In this document: positions 1-6,121 of the stretch, in pieces
How positions within the stretch are numbered: the first letter of the stretch is position 1
Layout of the letters: every line of letters starts with the position of its first letter
Source: an uncultured Pedobacter sp.
Lineage (GTDB): Bacteria > Bacteroidota > Bacteroidia > Sphingobacteriales > Sphingobacteriaceae
Direction of reading: 5' to 3'
Length of the DNA stretch: 6,121 bases
Assembly: GCA_946478755.1 (NCBI GenBank)
Contig: CAMLDJ010000319.1
Span: 1 to 6,121, forward strand
The notes under the pieces: generated by a model
Databases searched by the model: none
Told to the model about the DNA's origin: nothing
Seen by the model: only the letters and a program-made list of their open reading frames with translations
Position numbers and translations under genes: made by a program

Positions 1-2485
1 GCGCCAGGCTTATCTTCCCGCCTTTCATGATATTGCTGTAACAATCAGCTGTAATTTCTGATGCAGCCTTATCGTTTACATTCCATAATCCGGCAATGGT
101 TCCACCTGTACCAATCGCCGCAAATCCCCTGCTTAAACTGATAATACCTTCTCCACTACTCATCATGCCATCAGCTGTTCTGCAGGCACTTAAAACGACC
201 AGATCCGGGGCAGTTTTTCTTGCCGATAACTCGAACAAAAACACCCGATCATCATCAAAGACAAGTGTCGGTTCTTTTTGCAGCCCGGAAAGATAGGAAT
301 GGGTACTGATATGAAGTACATTTGCCTCATCGAAGGCCTTGAAAAATTCCTTTACTCCCGCTTGCTCATCTTTTAAAAAATTACCATCCACAAGCTTCGC
401 TATAGACTCCGCTTCCCTGGCAACAGCTGGTATAGCTAGTTTATTCTTATTTTGATGGGTAACAAACAAGCCGGCAAATCCTTTATGCTTATCGGTCTTT
501 TTAGCCGATTGGTTTATCCAGGTCTGGATGGAAAAGGCATAGGACAGGACCTGCATTTTAATAAAATATGGCCAATTTGCCGGTCCCGGCAGATACTTGT
601 CCTCAGTAATCAATCCATCAAAGGAAAGATAACCGATTAACCCGTCAGGAATAATGATCAGATTTTCATTTGCAGGGAAATTAAATCCCTGGAGTAGGGT
701 CTTATAAATCTGGTTGGAACTTTTGAAAAAGGATTTGGGTTCATTCATCATTGGTGCTGGACCCTGACGGTAATACGTGTTGACAAAATTGGATATACAT
801 CTTGTGACCTGTCCTGCATTTCGAATCCTTTTGATGTGTTTTATTCTTTTGTTATAAATTTGCAGGGCGTACAGACTTTCAGTGCCCGTAAAGAATTCAA
901 TAAAGTGTGCCTTTGGAGGAAGCTGTGTTAACAGGCTTTGAGTTTGCAATAATACTTCTTTGTTCGCGTGTAGGGCGGGATAGCGTTCCGCTATATTCTT
1001 TTCGAGCGCTTCCAGCTTAAATTTCAGTTCTGCATTTCGCTTTTCTGTTTCTTCGGGCGCGTCTGGACCTTGTAAAAGTTCCCTTTCATTATAAGCTATT
1101 GCCTGTTCCAGTTTTGCCTTTTCGCGGAATAGCGGATCCTTAGTTGATAGGTTTAGCAGCTGCTGGTTTTTGTGCATATCATCCAGTAAGGTACGCGCTT
1201 TGGTTTGTTCAATAATGTTAAAAATGATGTCTGCATACAAGCGCTGTTTAGTCTTTTCAAGTAGACCAAAGGCAATTGCAATGGCTTTTTCTGCCATTTG
1301 CCTGGTCTCCGCCTGAAAGCGCTGTTTCGTTTTCACATCTGCAAGTTCAAACCGGATCTTGTCTGACGATACCAGCGAAAAGCGAATGTTTTGCAATGCT
1401 TCTTTTTGCTGTCCCAGCCGGGTGTAAGCTAAGGACTTATGATAAAATACTTCAATCAGCCGGTTGTCACCAAATATTTTTCCTGCATTGATCTGTTGGG
1501 TGGCATCGATTAAGCCAAATGTGCTTAACACCTGATTGAAACAGGTTAATGCTTGGGCCGGTAGATTTTGAGCGAGCTTGATCTTTCCAAGCTGAATAAA
1601 AATATAAGCCTTTTCCCTTAGCCGGTTCCCTTTATAATATTTATTGTTAATGGCCAGTGCCTGCTGGTAATGGCTTTGCGCCAGGGCAAACTGCTGTTTT
1701 TTTCTTTGAATATCACCGGCCGTAATGTAGCTGCTTAAAAGCCAATAGGCAGTTTCGAAATTTTGGCGCATCCTTTTTTGCCGGGCAATATTTCGTTTAA
1801 TGACCAGCTCCGCCAGATCGAGTTCATCCTTGTCATTATAAATATCGGCTAAAGTATTATCCAATAAAACAAGCGCGGCAGCACCGGGACGGGTTCTTTC
1901 AGTAGCAAGACGGATGCACGATTCGGCTTTTTTGAAGTTCCCCAGAGAACGGTAGGAGATGGCCATATTGTTGTAAACTGAAACCGCCAGCGTATCGTTA
2001 TGCTCCGTTTTTGCATAATCCAGCGTTTTTTGCTGAATATATAAGGCTTTTTCATAGTCGCCCAAACGTGTACAATTATTGGCCCAGGGCTTTAAAACGT
2101 ATTCTGCAATTCCTTCAACATTCAGCTTATGCTGAATAACGTAATTATAGGCCTGTTCGTAACAATTAATGGAGTTAAGGATGTTACCTGTATACATTTG
2201 ATTATAGCCCTGGTTGCTGAGCATCATTAACCAGGCTTCTTTCTCTGGCGTCGATTTGGGTTTGCGCCATATTTCCTGTGTGGTCAGCATCAAAAAAGAA
2301 AGGCTTTTTCTGGGATTGCTGTAGCTATGATCTATCCTTGTATACAGCCATTCGGATAGATTATCCTGTTTTTTTAAGGAATCGAGTTTTCTAGCAATAG
2401 GTGTCGGAATATCTACGGAGGTCTGGGCAGCGGCTAAACCGGAAAACGAAAGGCAAACAAGAAGGATTCTTGCTAAAGCTTCCAT
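1..2485 (-). CDS. Exported TPR-CHAT domain protein (putative caspase-like peptidase), 3' end off the window
   Basis: The frame is open from ATG 2485-2483 to the left edge, giving 828 codons with no stop. The N-terminus (MEALARILLVCLSFSGLAAA, then QTS) reads as a Sec signal peptide cleaved near residue 20, so the protein probably acts in the periplasm or at the surface. About seven TPR-like helix pairs follow, roughly residues 84-120, 127-164, 166-200, 204-239, 244-286, 289-324 and 340-375. Residues 380-505 form a helical, charged linker. From about 525 comes a CHAT domain (caspase/separase clan): VLHISTHS at 723-730 supplies the probable catalytic His729, VVLSACRTADG at 763-773 the probable Cys768, and the family signature continues with GEG (778-780), SRGFAAIGTGGT and AGLWNVND (798-805). 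Perhaps a few tens of C-terminal residues are missing. The start overlaps the upstream gene by 13 bases, pointing to coupled translation. No clear Shine-Dalgarno sequence precedes it. Domain assignment is firm; peptidase activity and substrate are inferred. Confidence 0.93.
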   Translation of the reverse strand, partial: MEALARILLVCLSFSGLAAAQTSVDIPTPIARKLDSLKKQDNLSEWLYTRIDHSYSNPRKSLSFLMLTTQEIWRKPKSTPEKEAWLMMLSNQGYNQMYTGNILNSINCYEQAYNYVIQHKLNVEGIAEYVLKPWANNCTRLGDYEKALYIQQKTLDYAKTEHNDTLAVSVYNNMAISYRSLGNFKKAESCIRLATERTRPGAAALVLLDNTLADIYNDKDELDLAELVIKRNIARQKRMRQNFETAYWLLSSYITAGDIQRKKQQFALAQSHYQQALAINNKYYKGNRLREKAYIFIQLGKIKLAQNLPAQALTCFNQVLSTFGLIDATQQINAGKIFGDNRLIEVFYHKSLAYTRLGQQKEALQNIRFSLVSSDKIRFELADVKTKQRFQAETRQMAEKAIAIAFGLLEKTKQRLYADIIFNIIEQTKARTLLDDMHKNQQLLNLSTKDPLFREKAKLEQAIAYNERELLQGPDAPEETEKRNAELKFKLEALEKNIAERYPALHANKEVLLQTQSLLTQLPPKAHFIEFFTGTESLYALQIYNKRIKHIKRIRNAGQVTRCISNFVNTYYRQGPAPMMNEPKSFFKSSNQIYKTLLQGFNFPANENLIIIPDGLIGYLSFDGLITEDKYLPGPANWPYFIKMQVLSYAFSIQTWINQSAKKTDKHKGFAGLFVTHQNKNKLAIPAVAREAESIAKLVDGNFLKDEQAGVKEFFKAFDEANVLHISTHSYLSGLQKEPTLVFDDDRVFLFELSARKTAPDLVVLSACRTADGMMSSGEGIISLSRGFAAIGTGGTIAGLWNVNDKAASEITADCYSNIMKGGKISLA

Positions 2486-4557
2486 GTTAAATAAGTAATT
2501 AACCTGTTGGCTGAACCTTGAAACGTATATAAATATCTGAATCCAATTGAGGGTCCCACACGTACTTTTCCGATCTGGATATCTGTAAACAAGGTATGCT
2601 GAAAATCGTTAAAGCTATTGCTGATTTTGTTGAATGCCTGTTTAATGGTCACTTGTTGTCCGGTACCTGTTGCATTTACCAATTCATAAAGTGCCCGCCT
2701 GGAGGGGCTGGACTGTTCATCAATATTAAATGACACCAGCGTTCCGACGCCAGCGCCTATATACTTATTAAAATTATACCGAAGCTGAAGCGGTACAACA
2801 TTAATGGTAATAACTTTAACCCGTACCAGGCTGTCCGAATACCTAAGTCTTGCTTCCTGCCGCTTGCCGTCAACCTCAATCGGTACAAAACGGCCATTTC
2901 CTTCGGTTCGTTTTACCAGGTATTCTTTCTCAGCGAGGGAAGTCCCATACAATTCTACCTGCCAGTAATACCTATGCGGTGCATAAGGGGCCAGGCTTAC
3001 TCCAAAGCTGAGGTTCTTTTGTCCGGAAAAGGGTGTATTGCCATTTTTGAAGGGAAAGCCGTAGCCTGCAATAATTCCGGGGGATAAGCCCATTTTATAT
3101 CGGCCGATAGCTTTGTTGGTATAAATAGGTTGATTTTTATCAAACACAATGGCTGCACCGCTTTTAAAAGGCAGTTTCTTTGGTCTTTCTTTAAAACCGA
3201 TTTTATATTCAATAAAGCCCATGGTAGAGTCTGCATCCTTCACTCCCTTTTGCTGTATGCCAGGCAGATAAATATTTTTAAAAACAAAATGTACGCTGTC
3301 GGCAATACTAACCGTATCCAGACAGCTTTGGTTGGCATATGCGTCCTTACAAAGGATAAGTTTCGGCTTTGAATCCAGGATCTCTATAGATCCTTTATCC
3401 AGTATTCCGGCTATGGCAACGCCGACATCAATTTTTTTTGCAGGGCCTGTACCCGTGTTTTGGAACCTTACCTTGTAAGTCAGCTTTCTGTTTTTTCCGG
3501 TAAACCGGAAATTCATCCTGCTGTTCTTTAACATCATCTTATTGGGATCATGGGAAGCCACGATCTGGAGTTCCACCGTGAAAAATTCTGCCTGGGCCAG
3601 GGGACTATCCGGAATGAACATACCTGTCAGTTTTACAACTGCATTGGTATCTTTAATCATTTCAGGAGTAGTTTTAAAATGCAGGAATACAAAATTTTCT
3701 GCTCCTGACTGCAGGTTCTCAAATCTCCAGCTTTCACTTTTACGGTATGCAGCCATTTTTTCCTTGATCAGGGCCGTGCCCTCAGAATCGAAAAACAGAT
3801 GGTTGCTACCCGGATCAAGCGGAGCATTCAACGCGGCATAAAAAACAGGATCAGTTGTTTTGAAAGCGGCTACAGTCCCATGTGCATCAAGCGAGGTTTT
3901 CTTTTCATCATGATAGCTGCGGCTTTCTATCAACTCGAAGTTGTCATTGTTGAATTCCTTATCATTGTATAAAATGGAAAGCCTGCCATTTAAATTTGCT
4001 ATTCCATTTTCCGGCTTGTTGCGGTAACCCAAAATGAGCATCATATCGTCGCCCGGTTTAGGCATGCAATTGGTTTTTATTTCAACAGAGCCCCCTGATT
4101 TAAAGAATGAGGATTCTGCTTCTGATCTATTGGAGGCAAGCACAGGTCTGGAACTTCCTGGTTTGAGCGGCTTAGGCCGTGTTGGAGGGCGTTTGCCATC
4201 ATCGTAACTGTTGGTGGCGAATAAGCGTACATCATGCTTCAAGGTGTCAGCGTACACATGCTGCGGCTCCTTTTCAAATGAAAAGTGCCCATCACCAAAT
4301 TCCCAGAAATACGAGTAAAAGGGCGCTGGTGCACCTGCAATCTGACGAAGAGGGCGTAGAATGGAACTGAATTTTATCACGCCAGTTTCTTCAGCATAAT
4401 TAATAATTGCAGGAATGGTATCTGCTGGTACAATTAAGAGAGCGTTTGATTTAGCTGCTGCTGTTTGCTTTGTTTGTCCGAACAAGTCCGTCACAATGGT
4501 AAATTGGATCCATACCGTTCCGAAAAATAACAAGAGCAATTGTAGCAGTCTTTTCAT
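2473..4557 (-). CDS. Exported PKD-domain surface protein with probable C-terminal outer-membrane beta-barrel
   Basis: Complete 694-residue protein, ATG 4557-4555 to TAG 2475-2473. Residues 1-27 form a signal peptide (MKRLLQLLLLFFG...LFGQ). A PKD-type Ig-like domain lies at about 50-115, with the hallmark FWEFGDG (84-90) and EPQHVY (97-102). Residues 120-330 are unassigned and look beta-rich. Residues about 333-482 match the DUF7619-type module of Bacteroidota surface proteins: ASHDPNK (334-340), YKVRFQNTGTGPA (361-373), then AIVFDKNQPIYTN (469-481). From 486 to the end there are alternating amphipathic strands with glycine-rich turns (SPGIIAGYGFPF, VVPLQLRYNFNKYIGAGVG, IQIGKVRVGPSIGFRYLYTF), as in small outer-membrane barrels. 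The last residue is Leu rather than the commoner Phe. No T9SS C-terminal sorting domain is visible, which fits self-anchoring by the barrel. It is the first gene of a pair with the TPR-CHAT gene, so a partnership as anchor or sensor is plausible but inferred. Confidence 0.88.
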   Translation of the reverse strand: MKRLLQLLLLFFGTVWIQFTIVTDLFGQTKQTAAAKSNALLIVPADTIPAIINYAEETGVIKFSSILRPLRQIAGAPAPFYSYFWEFGDGHFSFEKEPQHVYADTLKHDVRLFATNSYDDGKRPPTRPKPLKPGSSRPVLASNRSEAESSFFKSGGSVEIKTNCMPKPGDDMMLILGYRNKPENGIANLNGRLSILYNDKEFNNDNFELIESRSYHDEKKTSLDAHGTVAAFKTTDPVFYAALNAPLDPGSNHLFFDSEGTALIKEKMAAYRKSESWRFENLQSGAENFVFLHFKTTPEMIKDTNAVVKLTGMFIPDSPLAQAEFFTVELQIVASHDPNKMMLKNSRMNFRFTGKNRKLTYKVRFQNTGTGPAKKIDVGVAIAGILDKGSIEILDSKPKLILCKDAYANQSCLDTVSIADSVHFVFKNIYLPGIQQKGVKDADSTMGFIEYKIGFKERPKKLPFKSGAAIVFDKNQPIYTNKAIGRYKMGLSPGIIAGYGFPFKNGNTPFSGQKNLSFGVSLAPYAPHRYYWQVELYGTSLAEKEYLVKRTEGNGRFVPIEVDGKRQEARLRYSDSLVRVKVITINVVPLQLRYNFNKYIGAGVGTLVSFNIDEQSSPSRRALYELVNATGTGQQVTIKQAFNKISNSFNDFQHTLFTDIQIGKVRVGPSIGFRYLYTFQGSANRLITYLTWKL

Positions 4558-4587
4558 AATTGAAAATGAATTTAATAATATATTTAT

Positions 4588-4600
4588 AAATCGGCGATTT
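4588..4600. promoter_or_regulatory. Short palindrome in the leader of the PKD-CHAT unit
   Basis: AAATCG, one central base, CGATTT: a perfect 6+1+6 inverted repeat. It lies 31 bases upstream of the PKD gene start and just downstream of the terminator hairpin. A very A/T-rich tract (about 4564-4590) separates it from the gene. It could be an operator half-site pair or part of the promoter. No clear Bacteroidota -33/-7 pair (TTTG / TAnnTTTG) and no copy of the GGGTAAC element was found here. Palindromes this short occur by chance, so the call is tentative. Confidence 0.25.
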
Positions 4601-4619
4601 TTGCCAGCTAAATCAACGC

Positions 4620-4654
4620 AAAAAGATAAAGCCCGGGTTGGGCCTTATCTTTTT
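4620..4654 (-). terminator. Intrinsic terminator after the lipoprotein gene
   Basis: A 15-pair stem with a 5-base loop (4635-4639). Read on the minus strand it is AAAAAGATAAGGCCC, loop, GGGCTTTATCTTTTT. The only non-Watson-Crick position is a G-U wobble (4644 with 4630), and the stem ends in a run of five U. It begins 20 bases past the lipoprotein stop codon and lies 62 bases before the start of the PKD gene. It should therefore end the lipoprotein transcript and make the PKD-CHAT pair a separate transcription unit. Read on the plus strand the same position is an A-C mismatch, followed by TTTTTATT, so it could also work weakly in the other direction. Confidence 0.88.
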
Positions 4655-4673
4655 ATTAAATTTAACAGGGATG

Positions 4674-5660
4674 CTAATAATTGTCCAAACTGTTTATAGC
4701 CGTCTGTACTGCGGTTTCTGTACTTTCGGTTAAGCTCAGTGTGATGTTCTGATTTGCACTTATCGTGATATCCTGTGCAGCATAATAGTATCTACCGTCT
4801 TTAATAGCAAAAGAAAACATGCGACCTTCCGAGCCTATCGGCATCATATTGTCGTAGCTTTTCACCTTGTTCGGACCATCAGGAGTATACAATTGCGCGA
4901 CTACATTGCTGCCCTTTGCACAGAAATAAACAAATGTTTCGCCACTGTACGCATGAAAGCTGGCTAAGGAACCCGGATTATTTAGTATTTCTACCCTTAC
5001 TGTGGTTTTAGGATTGCTGTTGTTATAAAATATATCGCAATTAACCCATCCAAGACTCCCAAAGTCGAACGTGAATGCCGCCTGACTTGCACCTACTTCT
5101 TTCATGCCCACGCCATTTGCATTTCTTGGCGCAGCCCAGGCCATTTGATTATTTCCTGCAGCTACAAGTGGTTTCTCCTCCTGGTCTACCCCTACCCAGA
5201 GCTGGGTTGCACCATCCCTTTTTGCCGGGATGGATATTTTAACCGGTACTGCCAGGTTCTGATCTACACTGACACCGTTTGATTTCACATCTATAAAGAG
5301 GAAACCATCCGATGCAAGTGGAGCGCCGGATGAATGGTTTGTATTTGCACCGGAAAATATAACTGTACTTCTTTTCAACACTTCATATGCTTCCACTGTT
5401 ACGGCTCCTGACACCGGGATCCCACCTTTTGTCAGCGAGCCGACAGGGAAGGTTATTTTTGAACCGTCAAGAAAGGTAACTGTTTGGGGCAGCGCAGAGG
5501 CATTAACTTCCCTGGTTTGTTTCTGTGCCCCAAATTTGCTGGTAAATTCTTCTGCAGTATTTACCGTACTGCGGTCAGGATTCGAACTTTCTTTTTTACA
5601 TGCTACGCCCAGGGCGATCAATGTGATAAATAATGCTGATGTTAAGTTTAAAGTTTTCAT
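4674..5660 (-). CDS. Bacteroidota lipoprotein of unknown function
   Basis: 328 residues from ATG 5660-5658 to TAG 4676-4674. The reading frame can be extended three codons to a TTG at 5669, but the ATG gives the cleaner signal peptide: MKTLNLTSALFITLIALGVA followed by Cys21. The lipobox (L-G-V-A-C) is slightly atypical at -3. CysLysLysGlu after cleavage resembles Bacteroidota lipoproteins and may favour outer-membrane or surface placement. Residues about 55-150 are beta-rich with a ZU5/Ig-like flavour (VTFLDGSKITFPVGSL at 61-76, then GIPVSGAVTVEAYEV, GAPLASDGFLFIDV and VPVKISIPA). A second part includes FGSLGWVNCDIFYN (200-213), a motif I associate with uncharacterised Bacteroidota lipoproteins. 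Three Cys remain in the whole mature protein (21, 208, 247). The gene has its own terminator and is divergent from the sigma factor, with a candidate ECF-type promoter in its leader. Its role is unknown; a sensor, adhesin or scaffold are all possible. Confidence 0.88.
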   Translation of the reverse strand: MKTLNLTSALFITLIALGVACKKESSNPDRSTVNTAEEFTSKFGAQKQTREVNASALPQTVTFLDGSKITFPVGSLTKGGIPVSGAVTVEAYEVLKRSTVIFSGANTNHSSGAPLASDGFLFIDVKSNGVSVDQNLAVPVKISIPAKRDGATQLWVGVDQEEKPLVAAGNNQMAWAAPRNANGVGMKEVGASQAAFTFDFGSLGWVNCDIFYNNSNPKTTVRVEILNNPGSLASFHAYSGETFVYFCAKGSNVVAQLYTPDGPNKVKSYDNMMPIGSEGRMFSFAIKDGRYYYAAQDITISANQNITLSLTESTETAVQTAINSLDNY

Positions 5661-5835
5661 GATGTTCAATTTTAAATTTGCTTACTCTATTCAGGCTTTT
5701 CAGCGTACGCCATTGGGTGATTCGAATAGATATCAAGAGGATTCAAAAATTGTTACCCCCCTGAATCATTTTTTTTTCCTCCAAGTAAAAAGAAGTTTTA
5801 AATTAGAGGGCATATGCTTGATTATAAATCTGTCA
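5661..5835. other. Divergent intergenic region between lipoprotein and sigma-factor genes
   Basis: 175 bases hold the start signals for both directions. Visible elements are the ECF-like promoter pair facing the lipoprotein gene, a run of nine T (5769-5777), overlapping small palindromes TTCGAA (5721-5726) and GATATC (5729-5734), and a loose inverted repeat TGATTC (5719-5724) / GAATCA (5763-5768) that brackets the candidate promoter. On the plus strand there is AGAGGG (5805-5810) just before a nine-codon ORF. No confident housekeeping promoter for the sigma gene could be picked out. Confidence 0.5.
5725..5761 (-). promoter_or_regulatory. Candidate ECF-sigma-type promoter for the lipoprotein gene
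   Basis: On the minus strand, GGGGGGTAAC (5761-5752) is followed after 17 bases by GATATCTATT (5734-5725). ECF sigma factors as a class prefer an AAC-containing -35 element, and this spacing to a -10-like element is in the usual range. A start site near 5718 would leave a leader of roughly 60 bases before the lipoprotein ATG. The divergent gene encodes an ECF sigma factor, which makes control by that factor a natural guess. The assignment rests on motif shape and position only. Confidence 0.4.
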
Positions 5836-5843
5836 ATGGCTAA
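5814..5843 (+). other. Possible nine-codon leader ORF overlapping the sigma-factor start
   Basis: ATG 5814-5816 follows AGAGGG by three bases and reads nine codons (MLDYKSVNG) to TAA at 5841-5843. That stop lies just inside the sigma-factor gene, whose ATG is at 5836, so the two overlap by eight bases in different frames. Such an arrangement could couple translation of the sigma factor to that of the leader. With one sequence only, chance cannot be excluded. Confidence 0.2.
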
Positions 5844-6121
5844 GAACATACATTCAGATCAGCGATATATTGTCGGACTGGTAAATAATGATACGGCAAT
5901 CATCAATGAGATTTATAAGCGCAGTGCAGCTAAGATCAAATCATGGATCATGTTTAATAATGGCAGTGAGGATGATGCTGCCGATATATTCCAGGAGGCC
6001 CTGATAGATATTTACCGCCAGGCCAAATACAAATCATTAGAGTTGAGCTGCCCCTTTGAACCGTACATCTTATTGATCTGCAAACGCAAGTGGTTAAACC
6101 AAATCAAAAAAAGATCAATTT
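5836..6121 (+). CDS. ECF-type RNA polymerase sigma-70 factor, N-terminal part (3' end off the window)
   Basis: Open from ATG 5836-5838 to the right edge, 95 codons. The translated part is sigma region 2: YIVGLVNNDTAIINEIYKR (11-29) is the usual opening of Bacteroidota ECF factors. It is followed by NNGSEDDAADIFQEALIDIY (41-60), the region 2.1-2.2 core-binding helix with the conserved DA.D.FQEA pattern, and then CPFEPYILLICKRKWLNQIKKR (72-93), covering region 2.3-2.4 with the characteristic Trp-Leu-Asn ahead of a basic stretch. Regions 2.4 (end) to 4 are missing because of the window edge, not because of a lesion. An in-frame TTG at 5818 would add six residues, but the ATG start fits the family better. 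It directs polymerase to a specific promoter set. No anti-sigma gene is seen in this window, though one could lie downstream. It is divergent from the lipoprotein gene, a likely target. Confidence 0.9.
   Translation, partial: MAKNIHSDQRYIVGLVNNDTAIINEIYKRSAAKIKSWIMFNNGSEDDAADIFQEALIDIYRQAKYKSLELSCPFEPYILLICKRKWLNQIKKRSI

Noticed and set aside
96..1491. Plus-strand open frames (66, 62 and 71 codons) opposite the left-hand gene
   Set aside because: They lie antisense to the continuous TPR-CHAT reading frame, which has recognisable domains throughout. Their translations show no family features.
1849..2055. Minus-strand 68-codon frame inside the TPR region
   Set aside because: It is an out-of-frame shadow of the TPR-CHAT gene, and its translation has an implausible composition.
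1..2485. Type III-E CRISPR-associated (Csx29-like) TPR-CHAT
   Set aside because: The protein has a signal peptide and there are no cas genes or repeats in the window. The domain order alone is common to many bacterial CHAT proteins.
2997..4370. Several 60-100 codon frames on both strands inside the PKD-barrel gene
   Set aside because: All overlap a complete 694-residue protein with a signal peptide and recognisable domains.
4415..4699. Plus-strand 94-codon frame across the terminator
   Set aside because: It runs antisense through the PKD gene start and the hairpin, with no start signals or protein features.
5661..5669. TTG start three codons upstream of the lipoprotein ATG
   Set aside because: The ATG at 5660 gives a normal-length lipoprotein signal, and the added residues contribute nothing recognisable.
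5743..5769. Minus-strand eight-codon ORF preceded by GGAGG and nine A
   Set aside because: It looks like a ribosome site plus ATG, but it ends at once, spans the candidate -35 element and would lie upstream of the likely transcript start.

Overview
The window looks like chromosome of a Bacteroidota bacterium, probably from the Chitinophagaceae/Sphingobacteriaceae side. The support is moderate GC with A/T-rich intergenic DNA, starts without clear Shine-Dalgarno sequences, a lipoprotein with a Cys-Lys-Lys-Glu N-terminus, a PKD plus 'HDPN...RFQNTGT' cell-surface architecture, and an ECF sigma factor of a type typical of that phylum. No sequence search was run, so the taxonomic level is an inference.

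Layout. Bases 1-2485 (minus strand) are one long gene that runs off the left edge: a signal peptide, about seven TPR-like helical repeats, a charged helical linker, and a CHAT (caspase-HetF-associated-with-TPR) peptidase domain with an intact-looking His/Cys pair. Upstream of it, overlapping by 13 bases, is a 694-residue exported protein (2473-4557, minus) with a PKD domain, a DUF7619-like surface module and a probable C-terminal outer-membrane beta-barrel. A strong hairpin terminator (4620-4654) separates this pair from the next gene, a 328-residue lipoprotein (4674-5660, minus). Across a 175-base divergent intergenic region, the start of an ECF-type sigma-70 factor (5836-6121, plus) is cut by the right edge. 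There is no gene-free stretch longer than 300 bases and no RNA gene, mobile element or CRISPR array was seen.

How it may work together (inference). Three consecutive exported proteins (lipoprotein, surface/OM barrel protein and TPR-CHAT peptidase) lie beside a divergent ECF sigma factor. A GGGGGGTAAC / GATATCTATT pair in the divergent region resembles an ECF-type promoter aimed at the lipoprotein gene. The simplest model is a sigma-controlled envelope module in which the OM protein and the CHAT peptidase are made in coupled fashion and act together outside the cytoplasm. The target of the peptidase, and whether the module serves signalling, envelope stress or conflict, cannot be read from this sequence.
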